44,237 bases of DNA, from the NCBI RefSeq assembly GCF_000381745.1, contig NZ_KB907005.1, positions 1 to 44,237 of the forward strand, written 5' to 3'. The position numbers and the translations under genes were made by a program. The stretch is from Psychromonas ossibalaenae ATCC BAA-1528. GTDB taxonomy: Bacteria; Pseudomonadota; Gammaproteobacteria; Enterobacterales; Psychromonadaceae. Shown piece by piece: positions 17,116 through 26,598 of this stretch (the first letter of the stretch is position 1; each line of letters starts with the position of its first letter). Below the pieces are notes generated by a model. That model saw nothing but the letters and a program-made list of their open reading frames with translations. It did no database searches and was not told the DNA's origin.

Positions 17116-19146
17116 ATGAAGCGCCGCTCTATCTTATTTCGAATTAATGTCATTCTCGGCTTGATCATACTGGTGATGATGTCATTTTCGATTGTGGTTA
17201 TTTATGTCGGAGAGCAGGTTAACAAGTCGAGCAGTAAAGTCATTAACTATGATATGCCGGCTGCACTAAATACTCTCGCTATGCTTAGTGAATTAGGAAA
17301 AATGAATGCTAACCTGCTTGAATACGTAACAGGTGAGCGTGAAGAGCGGCAGGAGTACTATCGAAATTTTGATAAGCTTTTTCGTTTTAAAGAGCTTATT
17401 CCTGAAGACAGTGCGCAGAATAATACGATTAAGCAGGTGACTGAAATTATTCTGGCGCATAGAGAAGCTGCTGAGAAAGGTGTCTTTCTGGTTTATGATC
17501 CCAGTCTGGAAAAAAAAAGTGCTGAGCAGATTAATGATTTAATTGAGAATGTTGGTAAACCACTCGAAACTCTTTTAAGGCAGATGAAAAACGAAGAAAT
17601 TTCTGATGCGGGTTCCGGTAGTAACTTTGTTGAGATTGTAAATGATGATCTGCCGGCTGTGCGTTACTACCTTGAGCTTGTTGATCTTGCGGGAGATATG
17701 TTAGCTGCTCTGGATCGTTTTATACTGGGACAGTTAGATGCCAAACGCAGTTTTTATACTGACGGCCTGCAGTTTGAATCCTACCTGTCCCTGATAAAAC
17801 CGCTTGAGCAAAATCTGGATGAAATTATTCGTATCAATGAAATAGAGCGTTTATTTAATGAGCTAAAATCGCGCGGAGAGTTGGTTTTTGATATCTACAG
17901 TGCCCGCAGTAAAGTTAAAGCGATGCAGGCCATTGATGAATTAGAGCATCAGAGTTTTAGCGAAGCTGAGCTGATACTAGCAGCCTTATCTTCTGATGCC
18001 AGGCAGAATGTTAACGCCTCTATGAATGGTTTAGGTTTGCTGGCAAATAATTTGTCGTGGGTTTTAGGTCTGTCAACAGCCGTTATTATCATCTTAACGG
18101 TTTCAATTCTTTTTTATGTAGGGCGGACCGTTATTCTTCCGATTACTCATATAACGATTGCTATAGATAAGTTAAGAAAAGGCGAGCGGGACTTTAAAAT
18201 GAAAGAGTTCAGCCGCAATGATGAGTTAACGGAGGTTTTAGACAGTTTAAAACAGTTTCAGACTGAACTGTCAGAGCTTGATGCGCTGCGTTTTCGTGAA
18301 AGTCAGATGAAAGATGCACTGCTCAGTGAAAAAATCACCGCTGAGCATGCGTTAGAGCAGTTAAAAGAAACCCAGTCGCAGCTTATTGCTACTGAAAAAA
18401 TGGCTTCATTAGGCGCCCTGGTTGCCGGTGTCGCTCATGAGATAAATACGCCGCTGGGCATTAGTGTCACTATGTCGACTACACTGAATAGAAATCATCG
18501 GCGTTTTCTTGATAAGGTAAAATCGGGTGAATTAAAACGTTCTTCATTAGCGCATTTTGAAAACGAGAGTAAAGCGTCATTTAAGCTTCTGACGCTGTCT
18601 CTTGCACAGGCTTCTAATCTTATTAATAATTTTAAGCAGGTGGCAACGGATCAGACCAGCTCTAAACGCCGGGTGTTTAATGTATTAGAAACGTTTAATG
18701 AAATAATGTCTACACTGCATCACTGCATTAAACGCACCCATATTCAGTTTTTTGTAGAGGGGCCTGATGATATTGAAATGGACAGTTATCCGGGTCCTTT
18801 AGGGCAGGTGATCACTAATTTATTTAATAACGCCATGCTTCATGCCTTTGAGGGGCGTGATCAAGGTGAGGTCCATATCAGCTTCTCTATAGTATCCGAG
18901 CAGCTGCAGATACTGTTCTCCGATGACGGTATAGGGGTCAAAGAAGAGTTTATTGGTAAGCTTTTTGACCCGTTTTACACTACCAAACTGGGAAGAGGGG
19001 GCTCGGGACTCGGATTAAATATTGTCCATAATATTGTCCATAATATTATGGGCGGGGAAATCCGTGTGGAAAGTGAAATAGGGACTACATTTGAAATCAG
19101 GCTGCCTCTTATAGCACCAGCGAAAAAGGATGACATTTATGAATGA
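17116..19146 (+). CDS. Membrane sensor histidine kinase with HAMP domain
   Basis: A 676-residue inner-membrane kinase. Order: TM1 (about 8-30), periplasmic sensor region of about 280 residues, mostly helical and of no family I recognise; TM2 (about 313-335); HAMP (about 335-390); a coiled-coil (about 385-430, LDALRFRESQMKDALL then EHALEQLKETQSQLI); HisKA-type dimer with phospho-acceptor His441 in AGVAHEINTP; and HATPase_c (about 540-670) with VITNLFNNAM, DDGIGV and GGSGLGL boxes. A 12-base unit AATATTGTCCAT is tandemly repeated at 19018-19041 and codes for NIVHNIVH. GAGGAAGG precedes the ATG. It overlaps the next gene by 8 bases and surely partners it. Confidence 0.93.
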   Translation: MKRRSILFRINVILGLIILVMMSFSIVVIYVGEQVNKSSSKVINYDMPAALNTLAMLSELGKMNANLLEYVTGEREERQEYYRNFDKLFRFKELIPEDSAQNNTIKQVTEIILAHREAAEKGVFLVYDPSLEKKSAEQINDLIENVGKPLETLLRQMKNEEISDAGSGSNFVEIVNDDLPAVRYYLELVDLAGDMLAALDRFILGQLDAKRSFYTDGLQFESYLSLIKPLEQNLDEIIRINEIERLFNELKSRGELVFDIYSARSKVKAMQAIDELEHQSFSEAELILAALSSDARQNVNASMNGLGLLANNLSWVLGLSTAVIIILTVSILFYVGRTVILPITHITIAIDKLRKGERDFKMKEFSRNDELTEVLDSLKQFQTELSELDALRFRESQMKDALLSEKITAEHALEQLKETQSQLIATEKMASLGALVAGVAHEINTPLGISVTMSTTLNRNHRRFLDKVKSGELKRSSLAHFENESKASFKLLTLSLAQASNLINNFKQVATDQTSSKRRVFNVLETFNEIMSTLHHCIKRTHIQFFVEGPDDIEMDSYPGPLGQVITNLFNNAMLHAFEGRDQGEVHISFSIVSEQLQILFSDDGIGVKEEFIGKLFDPFYTTKLGRGGSGLGLNIVHNIVHNIMGGEIRVESEIGTTFEIRLPLIAPAKKDDIYE

Positions 19147-21361
19147 TTTTATGATTAATATTATTGATGATGAGGATACGCAGGCATCTTCGCATGAAGA
19201 AGGCAAGGTATGGAAAATTGCCATTATTGATGATGAAGTTGGGGTGCATGATGTGACCCGTTTAGCGATGTCCGGTGCAAAAGTGCAGGGTATGAAATTA
19301 AATTTTATCAGTGCATATTCCGGCAAAGAAGGTTTTAAGCTTCTGCAGGATAACCCTGACTGTGCCGCTGTTCTGCTCGATGTGGTGATGGAAAGTTCCG
19401 ATGCAGGCCTGCTGCTTGCGGATCGAATTCGCACTGAATTAAAATATGAAAACCTGCAGATTATTTTAAGAACGGGGCAGCCTGGATACTCACCCGAAGA
19501 AGAAATTATTAATCGTTACGAGATTAATGATTATAAAACAAAAAGTGAATTAACCCGAGATAAGCTGTATACCTCTATTGCTACTGCAATCCGTTCATAC
19601 AGTCATTTAGTCGCATTAGATGAAAGTAAAGCAGGCTTGGAAAATGTCATAGGGGCGTCTGCCAGCTTGATGAAAGAGCGCTCTGTTCATAAATTTGCCA
19701 GTGGTGTATTACAGCAGATTAATGCGTTATTTCATTTGTCTGCACAGGGCATGTTCTGTGTTTCGCAGCGTCCTTTAAAAGGGCCGCACGACTTTGATCA
19801 TACTAGGACTAAAACTAACTCCTTTTACGTGGTTGCCGCTTCTGATTTGTACAATCAGTATTATGGTAAAGATCTGCAGGAGATAACTGACAATGAGGCA
19901 AGTCGACTGGCTTTACAGGCATTAACGGAAAAGAGAAATATCGATAACGACAGGTTGTGCAGTATTTATTTATCAACCCCTTCCGGCTGGGAAGGGGTGG
20001 TGGTAATGGATGGTGCATTAAACTTAAATGATATTGATGAAGAATTATTAAAACTATTCTGCTTAAATGTGTCGCTTGGTTTAGAAAATGCTAAGTTTTT
20101 CACTCATCTTAACCATGCTGCTTTTTATGATGCGTTAACCGGTTTATATAACCGTGTCGGTTTTATTGATAATGCTGTTGACATTTATCGGCGCAGTAAG
20201 CATAAAATCACTCTGTTTATTATCGATATTGATTATTTTCATGAAATTATTGAAAGTCTTGGTTTTGAATTTGGGAATAAAGTGCTGAATGCGATGACCT
20301 CTGCTTTGAATCGGGGTTTTGCGTCCTCTGGTATTCTTAGTCGTCTGCATTCGGATGTTTTTGCGTTGTTACTACCCGATACTGACTGGGATTTTAGAGA
20401 TTTGACCCGTGAATGCTCTAAACCTTTTTTACTGGAGGGCAATTCGCTCCGTTTAGGGGTCACGGTAGGGGAAGCTGAGTGTGATTTAGCGGTTGAAAGA
20501 TTTGACGTGGAACAGCTGCTGCGTCATGCAGAGATTGCCTTAAAAGTTGCCAAAGAGCATCAGCGCGGTGTAGGGCAGATTTTTGAACCTAAGCTGGAAG
20601 ATGATAAGCGTGCCCATTTAGATCTTTTAGCTGATCTGCGTAATGGTCTGGCTAAGCATGAGCTGTTTCTGCTGCTGCAGCCTAAGGTGTCGATGACCAC
20701 TCAAGCAGTTGTCGGTTACGAAGCATTAATCCGCTGGAATCATCCGATAAAAGGCATTATTTCTCCTAATGCATTTATTCCTATTGCTGAACAGTCTGGT
20801 TTGTATTTTGATCTCGATATGTATGTGTTCCGCAAGTCTCTTGAGATGATTGAAAACTACCCGCAGATAACAAAACCTATCTCGGTTAATTTTTCAGCTA
20901 ATTCATTACATCATTGTGATTTTATTGACGAACTGAAAGTGATTATTAATGAAACCGCTGCTGATTTAAGCCGGGTAGAGATAGAAATCACTGAGAATGC
21001 CTTAGTACGCAGCGATATGGCGATTCAGCATTTAAAAGAGTTAAAAGAACTCGGCTTTATCTTATGCCTGGACGATTTCGGGGCAGGTTATTCATCTCTT
21101 TCTTATCTGCTTAAGCTGCCTTTAGATGTGATCAAGATTGACCGCTCCTTTGTCAGTTATATCTGCAGAGATCCAAAAGCACTTGCAGTTTTATCTGCGA
21201 TGTTAAAAATCTGTCAGGACTTAGATATGCGGGTAGTCGTTGAAGGGGTAGAAACGCAAGAGCAGGTGGATCTGCTGCTTAAGTTAAATGCTGATGTGGC
21301 GCAGGGCTTCTTTTACTTTAAACCGATAACTATTGAAGAAGTGTTAGAAAAGGCTTTATGA
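19139..21361 (+). CDS. Response regulator with DUF3369, degenerate GGDEF and EAL
   Basis: About 740 residues. A receiver domain (about 25-145, phospho-Asp near residue 81 in VLLDVVMES) is followed by a DUF3369 sensory/linker region (about 155-325). A GGDEF-like domain follows (about 330-480), whose signature has become LHSDVF (403-408), so cyclase activity is unlikely. An EAL domain (about 490-735) keeps YEALIRW (Glu528), DDFGAGYSS (645-) and VEGVET, residues needed for c-di-GMP hydrolysis. It is probably a phosphodiesterase switched by the overlapping kinase. The ATG at 19139, eight bases after AAAAAGGA, is preferred to the ATG at 19130, which overlaps that site. Confidence 0.9.
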   Translation: MNDFMINIIDDEDTQASSHEEGKVWKIAIIDDEVGVHDVTRLAMSGAKVQGMKLNFISAYSGKEGFKLLQDNPDCAAVLLDVVMESSDAGLLLADRIRTELKYENLQIILRTGQPGYSPEEEIINRYEINDYKTKSELTRDKLYTSIATAIRSYSHLVALDESKAGLENVIGASASLMKERSVHKFASGVLQQINALFHLSAQGMFCVSQRPLKGPHDFDHTRTKTNSFYVVAASDLYNQYYGKDLQEITDNEASRLALQALTEKRNIDNDRLCSIYLSTPSGWEGVVVMDGALNLNDIDEELLKLFCLNVSLGLENAKFFTHLNHAAFYDALTGLYNRVGFIDNAVDIYRRSKHKITLFIIDIDYFHEIIESLGFEFGNKVLNAMTSALNRGFASSGILSRLHSDVFALLLPDTDWDFRDLTRECSKPFLLEGNSLRLGVTVGEAECDLAVERFDVEQLLRHAEIALKVAKEHQRGVGQIFEPKLEDDKRAHLDLLADLRNGLAKHELFLLLQPKVSMTTQAVVGYEALIRWNHPIKGIISPNAFIPIAEQSGLYFDLDMYVFRKSLEMIENYPQITKPISVNFSANSLHHCDFIDELKVIINETAADLSRVEIEITENALVRSDMAIQHLKELKELGFILCLDDFGAGYSSLSYLLKLPLDVIKIDRSFVSYICRDPKALAVLSAMLKICQDLDMRVVVEGVETQEQVDLLLKLNADVAQGFFYFKPITIEEVLEKAL

Positions 21362-21365
21362 AAAT

Positions 21366-21390
21366 CAGGCTCAGCTATCAGCTGAGCCTG
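21366..21390. terminator. Hairpin between the EAL regulator and xthA
   Basis: A perfect 11-bp stem (CAGGCTCAGCT and AGCTGAGCCTG) with loop ATC lies between two convergent genes. On the minus strand it is followed by ATTTT, which suits a terminator for xthA. The plus-strand side lacks a T run. Confidence 0.65.
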
Positions 21391-21403
21391 CAGCTATTGC
21401 TGA

Positions 21404-22210
21404 TTAAGCAAATTCTGTCCAGATCGGCGCATGATCCGAAGGTTTTTCAATGCCCCTAAGCTCATAGTCGATACCGGCATCCAGGGTTTTGTCTGCTAAT
21501 TTCTGTGTTGCTAAAATCACATCAATACGTAGACCGCGGTTATCATCAAAGCCGCGGGAGCGGTAGTCAAACCAGCTGAACTGATCATCAGCTTCCGGGT
21601 TGAGCAGACGGAAGGTATCTGTAAAACCAAAATCCATTAATTTTGCTAACCATTCACGCTCTTCGGGTAAAAAACTGCACTTTAGGGTTTTCAGCCAGCG
21701 TTTAGCATTTACCTCGCCAATGCCGATATCTAAATCTGTCGGTGAAATATTAATATCACCCATTACGATCACCTGCTGTTCAGCGCTATGTGATTCATTT
21801 AAATAGGTGTTTAAATCCTGGTAGAATTTACGTTTTGCCGGGTACTTTGTTTCATGAGTCTGACTTTCGCCCTGCGGAAAATAACCGTTTAGAATACGAA
21901 CCGGGGAGCCGTCTTTATCTTCTACCGTGACCATAATCATGCGGCGCTGTGCTTCATCATCATCTGTTGGAAAGCCGTACTGGACATCGAGCGGTTTGTT
22001 TTTACATAACATTGCCACGCCGTAATGTGCTTTTTGTCCATGAAAATAAACGTGGTAACCCATTGCTTCTACAGCTTCTACCGGAAAAGCATCATTATGA
22101 ACTTTAATTTCCTGCAGACCGATCACATCTGGCTGATGTTTGTCAATAATAGCTTGAAGCTGGTGAAGGCGAGCGCGCAGCCCGTTGATGTTGAATGAGA
22201 TAACTTTCAT
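21404..22210 (-). CDS. xthA: Exodeoxyribonuclease III
   Basis: A 268-residue enzyme, the same length as E. coli XthA. It cuts DNA at abasic sites and removes 3' blocks and nucleotides from duplex DNA, a core step of base excision repair. Conserved residues: [15 protein letters not shown] at the start, GLQEIKV (metal-binding Glu near 34), [15 protein letters not shown] (catalytic Asp/Asn near 150) and [10 protein letters not shown] at the end (Asp-His pair). Likely its own transcript, with a terminator-like hairpin at 21366-21390. Confidence 0.96.
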   Translation of the reverse strand: MKVISFNINGLRARLHQLQAIIDKHQPDVIGLQEIKVHNDAFPVEAVEAMGYHVYFHGQKAHYGVAMLCKNKPLDVQYGFPTDDDEAQRRMIMVTVEDKDGSPVRILNGYFPQGESQTHETKYPAKRKFYQDLNTYLNESHSAEQQVIVMGDINISPTDLDIGIGEVNAKRWLKTLKCSFLPEEREWLAKLMDFGFTDTFRLLNPEADDQFSWFDYRSRGFDDNRGLRIDVILATQKLADKTLDAGIDYELRGIEKPSDHAPIWTEFA

Positions 22211-22245
22211 GGAAGAGAGCCTTAAATAGAGATAAAGGCTGAATG

Positions 22246-22277
22246 TACCTTGATGAGTTTAATAACTCAACAAGGTA
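22246..22277. other. Interrupted inverted repeat upstream of xthA
   Basis: Arms TACCTTG-A-TGAGTT (22246-22259) and AACTCA-A-CAAGGTA (22264-22277) pair at 13 of 14 positions with loop TAAT. It lies between the end of the TIGR02647 gene and the start of xthA on the minus strand. There is no T run, so it may be a weak terminator, processing site or operator for xthA. Function unresolved. Confidence 0.45.
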
Positions 22278-22285
22278 AAGTGATA

Positions 22286-22522
22286 TTAGCTTAAAGTTAC
22301 TAAAACTCGATGCAGATGATCAACTGTTTCAAAACCGCTGTCAGTAAGGTAACCGCCGTCTGTCTGCGTAATTAGCCCTTTGTCAAATAGAGATTTAGCA
22401 GCAGTGATGACGCTTGGGCTGGCATCTTGATGAATCTTAATACCTTCCAGTTGGGATTTTTCAGGGAATTTAGAAAGTAGTTTCATTTCTTCAAATAAAG
22501 TATCAGAGTAGTTTTTAATCAT
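22286..22522 (-). CDS. TIGR02647-family small protein
   Basis: A 78-residue protein matching the TIGR02647 pattern: LFEEMKLLSKFPEKSQLEGIKIHQDASPSVITAA (given here in outline), then LFDKGLITQTDGGYLTDSGFETVDHL. The second half looks like the wing of a winged-helix. No function is established for the family. It is a single gene on the minus strand, upstream of xthA, with the inverted repeat 22246-22277 between them. Confidence 0.8.
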   Translation of the reverse strand: MIKNYSDTLFEEMKLLSKFPEKSQLEGIKIHQDASPSVITAAKSLFDKGLITQTDGGYLTDSGFETVDHLHRVLVTLS

Positions 22523-22668
22523 TATTATTCACTTCCATTAAATTTGGGAATCTTCATAATAATAACTTAGTGTTAAATTGCAAATAGTAGTGAGTATGAA
22601 GGTGGGCTAGATCAAGCTATTGTTATGCTCAGGCACATTACAGGCGGGTTTCGTATAAATAACAGGCA

Positions 22669-22696
22669 TAAAAAAGCGCAAACAGTGTTTGCGCTT
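22669..22696 (-). terminator. suhB terminator
   Basis: A perfect 11-bp stem (AAGCGCAAACA and TGTTTGCGCTT) around a single base is followed, on the minus strand, by a run of six T. It lies 24 bp beyond the suhB stop codon. Confidence 0.85.
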
Positions 22697-22719
22697 CGTA
22701 GAGAGCCTCACAGTATAAC

Positions 22720-23508
22720 TTAAACGTTGTGTTTACGAATAACCGTTAACATCTCTTTTAGTAATTTCGGGTTAGCTGCAGCAACGTTGCCTGATTTCAT
22801 GTAATCATTGCCGCCGTTGAAATCAGTCATAATTGCACCTGATTCTTTAAGCAGCAATTCACCGGCTGCGATATCCCAAGGTTTCAGACCAAATTCCCAG
22901 AATCCGTCCATACGACCAGCTGCTACATAAGCAAGATCTAGTGCTGCGCTGCCGCTGCGGCGCATATCGGCAACATCCATAAAGAAATCTTTAAAGATGT
23001 CCAGGTATGTTTCAGTAACATGCTTCTGTTTGAAAGGGAAACCTGTTGCTAAAAGTGTACCTGGCAGTTTAGCTACGCTGCTGGTACGAGTACGGTAACC
23101 GTTAATCTGTGCGCTCTGGCCTTTAACCGCTGAGAACAGCTCGTTACGAATCGGATCAAATACGATACCAATTTCTGTACGGCCTTTAATTTTTAATGCG
23201 ATTGAAACAGCAAAATGCGGGATGTTATGAATGAAGTTAGTTGTTCCGTCAAGCGGATCAATAATCCACTGGTAATCCTTATCTTTACCTTCATCAATAC
23301 CTGACTCTTCAGCAATAATGCTGTGGTCCGGGAATGATTTACGTAATGTACCAATGATTGCAAGTTCCGCTTCTTTATCAACGCTGCTGACATAATCATG
23401 TAACGATTTTTCTTCGACTTCGACGGCTTCTAAATTTTCGTAGCCTTTAACAATTACTTTGCCTGCATTACGGGCAGCACGAATCGCAATATTTAACATT
23501 GGATGCAT
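22720..23508 (-). CDS. suhB: Inositol-1-monophosphatase SuhB
   Basis: A 262-residue Mg-dependent phosphatase (E. coli SuhB has 267). It hydrolyses inositol monophosphate in vitro and, in E. coli, acts with NusA/NusB in rRNA transcription antitermination. Metal-site motifs are intact: IIAEESGI near 65-72, WIIDPLDGTTNFIHN near 80-95, and WDIAAGELLLKESG near 210. GSAALDLAYVAAGRMDGFWE is the family block in between. It is divergent from trmJ, as in E. coli, and its terminator is at 22669-22696. Confidence 0.95.
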   Translation of the reverse strand: MHPMLNIAIRAARNAGKVIVKGYENLEAVEVEEKSLHDYVSSVDKEAELAIIGTLRKSFPDHSIIAEESGIDEGKDKDYQWIIDPLDGTTNFIHNIPHFAVSIALKIKGRTEIGIVFDPIRNELFSAVKGQSAQINGYRTRTSSVAKLPGTLLATGFPFKQKHVTETYLDIFKDFFMDVADMRRSGSAALDLAYVAAGRMDGFWEFGLKPWDIAAGELLLKESGAIMTDFNGGNDYMKSGNVAAANPKLLKEMLTVIRKHNV

Positions 23509-23845
23509 TGGATCACCATTAGATTTTAAAAGAACATTGAAGGGAGATTCCTTCGGCGCAAAATTATACAGAGATCACATAAATCTGCAAATAATTAAAT
23601 ACATTTATCGTCTTTTTTTGTGTTTGTTCTTAATTGTATTGAAAAACATTTGCTTAGGGTTATCTACCCGATTAAGCAGCAGGAAAATGTCTGCGTCTAT
23701 AGTCCATATTTATTATTTTGTTGTGTTTGAGCCGGCCGTCTTTATCGCCAATCTCCCTTATAATCCTTTATTTTCTGCTGGCATGGCTATCAATTAATGC
23801 TAAACTTTGCGCTCTTTAATTTTGAATAGACATAAAGGAATACAA
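23509..23845. other. Divergent suhB/trmJ intergenic region
   Basis: About 337 bases between divergent start codons, A+T-rich. It should carry both promoters, but no strong -10/-35 pair was seen by eye. AAAGGA at 23834-23839 is the trmJ ribosome site. A plus-strand open frame that begins inside suhB and crosses this region shows no coding character. Confidence 0.4.
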
Positions 23846-24604
23846 ATGCTGGAAAATGTACGCATTATACTTATCGGTACTTCTCATCCGGGAAACATCG
23901 GCAGTGCGGCAAGAGCAATGAAAACAATGGGGTTAACAAATCTAGTACTGGTTGACCCGGAGTGTGAAGTTGACGGTAAATCAGTTGCACTTTCAGCTGG
24001 TGCTACTGATGTATTAAGCAATCATAAAGTGTGTGCAACACTTGATGAAGCGATTGCTGACTGCGGACTGGTGATTGGTGCAAGTGCGCGTCCGCGTACA
24101 TTAGACTGGCCTATGCTTGATCCGCGTGAGATGGGCGAAAAAGCCGTTATTGAAGGTCAGAAATATCCGATTGCGTTAGTATTTGGACGTGAAAATAGCG
24201 GTTTGAGTAATGATGAACTTCAGAAATGCCATTTTCATGTGTTTATTCCGGCAAATCCAGACTACAGCTCTCTGAACTTAGCAATGGCTGTACAGACTTT
24301 AAGCTATGAAGTTCGTATGGCATTTTTAGCTTCAAAGGCATATCCGGTGCAGGAAGAAGAATATCCGCTTTCAGAAGAGATTGAAGGCATGTTCAATCAT
24401 CTAGAAGAAACATTAAAAGATACGCGTTTTATCGTACCTGCTCATCCGGGACTGGTAATGACAAAACTACGCCGTTTCTTTAACCGTGCTCGACCAGAAG
24501 TAAAAGAGTTACGTATGTGGCGCGGTATCTTCAGCAGCATTCAAAAATCAGTTATAAGTGCCGGGCAGGATTCTGTTTCTGAAGCTGATTCAGATAAGAA
24601 ATAG
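23846..24604 (+). CDS. trmJ: tRNA (cytidine/uridine-2'-O-)-methyltransferase TrmJ
   Basis: A 252-residue SPOUT methyltransferase that 2'-O-methylates position 32 of certain tRNAs with AdoMet. Typical blocks: [20 protein letters not shown] at the N-terminus, [19 protein letters not shown] in the knot region, and [16 protein letters not shown]. The start is ATG at 23846 with AAAGGA seven bases upstream; an upstream in-frame TTG (23807) is not supported by a ribosome site. It precedes iscR, the E. coli order. A weak stem (AAACC-TTGT-GGTTT, 24634-24647) followed by T may end its transcript. Confidence 0.95.
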   Translation: MLENVRIILIGTSHPGNIGSAARAMKTMGLTNLVLVDPECEVDGKSVALSAGATDVLSNHKVCATLDEAIADCGLVIGASARPRTLDWPMLDPREMGEKAVIEGQKYPIALVFGRENSGLSNDELQKCHFHVFIPANPDYSSLNLAMAVQTLSYEVRMAFLASKAYPVQEEEYPLSEEIEGMFNHLEETLKDTRFIVPAHPGLVMTKLRRFFNRARPEVKELRMWRGIFSSIQKSVISAGQDSVSEADSDKK

Positions 24605-24648
24605 CTGATTATAAATAAAAAATAAAACCTACTAAACCTTGTGGTTTT

Positions 24649-24673
24649 TTACTTGACTAAAACTGTCAGGTAT
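24649..24673 (+). promoter_or_regulatory. IscR type 1 operator over the isc promoter
   Basis: The 25-bp window matches the published E. coli type 1 IscR consensus (half sites YYGACT and AGTCRRSTAT) at 23 of 25 positions, by my alignment. It overlaps the -35 box, so Fe-S-loaded IscR would repress its own operon when cluster supply is adequate. Confidence 0.75.
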
Positions 24674-24680
24674 TTATACT
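24653..24680 (+). promoter_or_regulatory. isc operon promoter
   Basis: TTGACT (24653-24658) and TATACT (24675-24680) are separated by 16 bp, 65 bp ahead of the iscR start. The -35 lies within the IscR operator, consistent with autorepression. Confidence 0.75.
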
Positions 24681-24744
24681 TGCTCATATAAAGTCCATGA
24701 AAGGTATGCGATGCACCTCTTTCCCATTATATGAGTGAAGTATT

Positions 24745-25221
24745 ATGAAATTAACTTCAAAGGGCCGTTATGCGGTCACTGCAATGTTAGATGTAGCAAT
24801 TAAAGAGCATAATGGTCCTGTACCGTTAGCAGATATTTCTGAGCGTCAGGGGATTTCTCTTTCGTATTTAGAGCAGTTATTTTCTAAATTACGCAAAAAA
24901 GAGTTAGTCAGTAGTGTGCGCGGTCCCGGCGGTGGTTATAGACTGGGCAAGCAGCGCAGTGAAATATCAGTGGCCATGATTATTGATGCTGTTAATGAGT
25001 CCGTAGATGTTCGAAAATGTACAGGCAACAGCGGCTGTAAAGAAGACGGTGTGCAGTGTTTAACCCACTCATTATGGGCACAGCTTAGTGAACGAATTAC
25101 CACATTTTTGGATGATATTACCCTTGAAGAGTTAATGTCGACTGAGCATGTACAACATATATCTGAAATTCAAAATAATAAATTTAACCAGACTGCTCAA
25201 CTTAACGTTAAAAGCCAATAA
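24745..25221 (+). CDS. iscR: Fe-S cluster-responsive transcription regulator IscR
   Basis: A 158-residue Rrf2-family winged-helix repressor. [18 protein letters not shown] and [19 protein letters not shown] form the DNA-binding part. Cluster ligands are Cys92, Cys98 and Cys105, with His108 in CLTH; the spacing of the last Cys is one residue longer than E. coli (Cys104). It represses the isc operon when it carries [2Fe-2S] and, without the cluster, acts at type 2 sites. An operator overlaps its promoter (24649-24673). It heads the isc genes and is followed by iscS after 27 bp. Confidence 0.97.
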   Translation: MKLTSKGRYAVTAMLDVAIKEHNGPVPLADISERQGISLSYLEQLFSKLRKKELVSSVRGPGGGYRLGKQRSEISVAMIIDAVNESVDVRKCTGNSGCKEDGVQCLTHSLWAQLSERITTFLDDITLEELMSTEHVQHISEIQNNKFNQTAQLNVKSQ

Positions 25222-25248
25222 GTTTAACGTTCAGCAGTGGAGACAAAA

Positions 25249-26463
25249 ATGAAATTACCTATTTATCTTGATTATTCTGCAACAACCCCTGTTGATCCGC
25301 GCGTTGCAGAGAAAATGATGCAGTTTTTAACCCTTGACGGAGAGTTTGGTAACCCTGCGTCTCGTTCGCATCGTTTTGGCTGGCAGGCAGAAGAAGCGGT
25401 TGATATTGCCCGTGAACAAATTGCTGATCTAATCAATGCAGATCCGCGTGAAATTGTCTTCACGTCTGGCGCAACAGAATCAGATAATCTTGCTATTAAA
25501 GGTGCTGCGCACTTTTACGGCAAAAAAGGCAAACATATAATTACTGCTAAAACTGAGCATAAAGCGGTTTTAGATACATGTCGTCAGTTAGAGCGTGAAG
25601 GTTATGAAGTAACTTATCTGGATCCTCAGGAGGACGGAATCGTTACTCCAGCACAGCTGCAGGAAGCACTGCGTGAAGACACTATTCTTGTTAGTCTGAT
25701 GCATGTGAATAATGAAATCGGCGTGATTCAGGATATAGCTGCATATGGCGAGTTATGTCGTGCTAACAAGACTATTTTACATGTAGATGCCGCGCAAAGT
25801 GCCGGTAAAGTTGAGATTGATATTCAGACTATGAAAGTGGACTTGATTTCATTTTCAGGACATAAAGTATATGGGCCTAAAGGTATCGGCGCGTTATACG
25901 TCAGCCGTAAACCGCGTATCCGTTTAGAAGCACAGATGCATGGCGGCGGACATGAACGCGGCATGCGCAGCGGCACGCTGGCAACGCATCAGATAGTTGC
26001 TATGGGTGAAGCTTTCAGGATTGCCAAAGAAGAGATGGCATCTGAGAATGAACGTCTTCTGGCACTGCGTACTCGTTTATTAGACGGTTTAAGCGACATG
26101 GAAGAAGTTTATGTTAACGGTTCAATGGAGCACCGTGTAGCAGGCAATATCAATATCAGTTTTAACTATGTTGAAGGTGAATCTCTAGTAATGGCGCTTA
26201 AAGACTTAGCCGTTTCATCGGGCAGTGCCTGTACTTCAGCAAGCCTTGAACCTTCATATGTTTTACGCGCAATTGGTCGTGATGATGAGCTGGCACACAG
26301 TTCAATTCGTTTCAGCATCGGACGTTTTACAACTTTCGAAGAAATTGATTACGCAGTTAAAATTATTCGTGAAAATATTGGTCGTTTACGTGAAATGTCT
26401 CCGTTATGGGATATGTACAAAGAAGGCATCGATATCAGCAGCATCGAATGGTCACATCACTGA
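25249..26463 (+). CDS. iscS: Cysteine desulfurase IscS
   Basis: A 404-residue PLP enzyme, E. coli length, beginning [20 protein letters not shown]. It removes sulfur from cysteine and hands the persulfide to IscU, and to tRNA thiolation and other pathways. The PLP lysine lies in [15 protein letters not shown] (near 206) and the active-site Cys in [15 protein letters not shown] (near 328). The start is the ATG at 25249 with GTGGAGA upstream; the GTG at 25237 is the ribosome site region rather than a start. A 135-bp gap with hairpins separates it from iscU. Confidence 0.97.
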   Translation: MKLPIYLDYSATTPVDPRVAEKMMQFLTLDGEFGNPASRSHRFGWQAEEAVDIAREQIADLINADPREIVFTSGATESDNLAIKGAAHFYGKKGKHIITAKTEHKAVLDTCRQLEREGYEVTYLDPQEDGIVTPAQLQEALREDTILVSLMHVNNEIGVIQDIAAYGELCRANKTILHVDAAQSAGKVEIDIQTMKVDLISFSGHKVYGPKGIGALYVSRKPRIRLEAQMHGGGHERGMRSGTLATHQIVAMGEAFRIAKEEMASENERLLALRTRLLDGLSDMEEVYVNGSMEHRVAGNINISFNYVEGESLVMALKDLAVSSGSACTSASLEPSYVLRAIGRDDELAHSSIRFSIGRFTTFEEIDYAVKIIRENIGRLREMSPLWDMYKEGIDISSIEWSHH

Positions 26464-26490
26464 TCTGACTGTTGAACTTTAGCGGAAAAA

Positions 26491-26518
26491 CCGCACTCTT
26501 ATCTTTATGAGGTGCGGG
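26491..26518 (+). other. Hairpin between iscS and iscU
   Basis: CCGCACTC (26491-26498) pairs with GAGGTGCGG (26509-26517) with one bulged G. The left arm can alternatively pair with GCGG at 26482-26485 (GCGG-AAAAA-CCGC), so two structures are mutually exclusive. There is no T run, so it is not a typical terminator. It may protect mRNA ends or control iscU; no known riboswitch was recognised. Confidence 0.45.
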
Positions 26519-26598
26519 ATTTACCTGGAAGTTAAAGGCAACGATAACAAGCTGAATTTTACGTAATAAATTAAAGAAAAGACAAAAGGATAAATATC

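Noticed and set aside
23459-23797. Open plus-strand frame crossing the suhB start and the intergenic region
   Set aside because: It is antisense to suhB for its first part, has no ribosome site and the product has no family features.
24634-24650. AAACC-TTGT-GGTTT stem as a strong trmJ terminator
   Set aside because: Only 5 bp; mentioned as possible but not listed as a separate feature.
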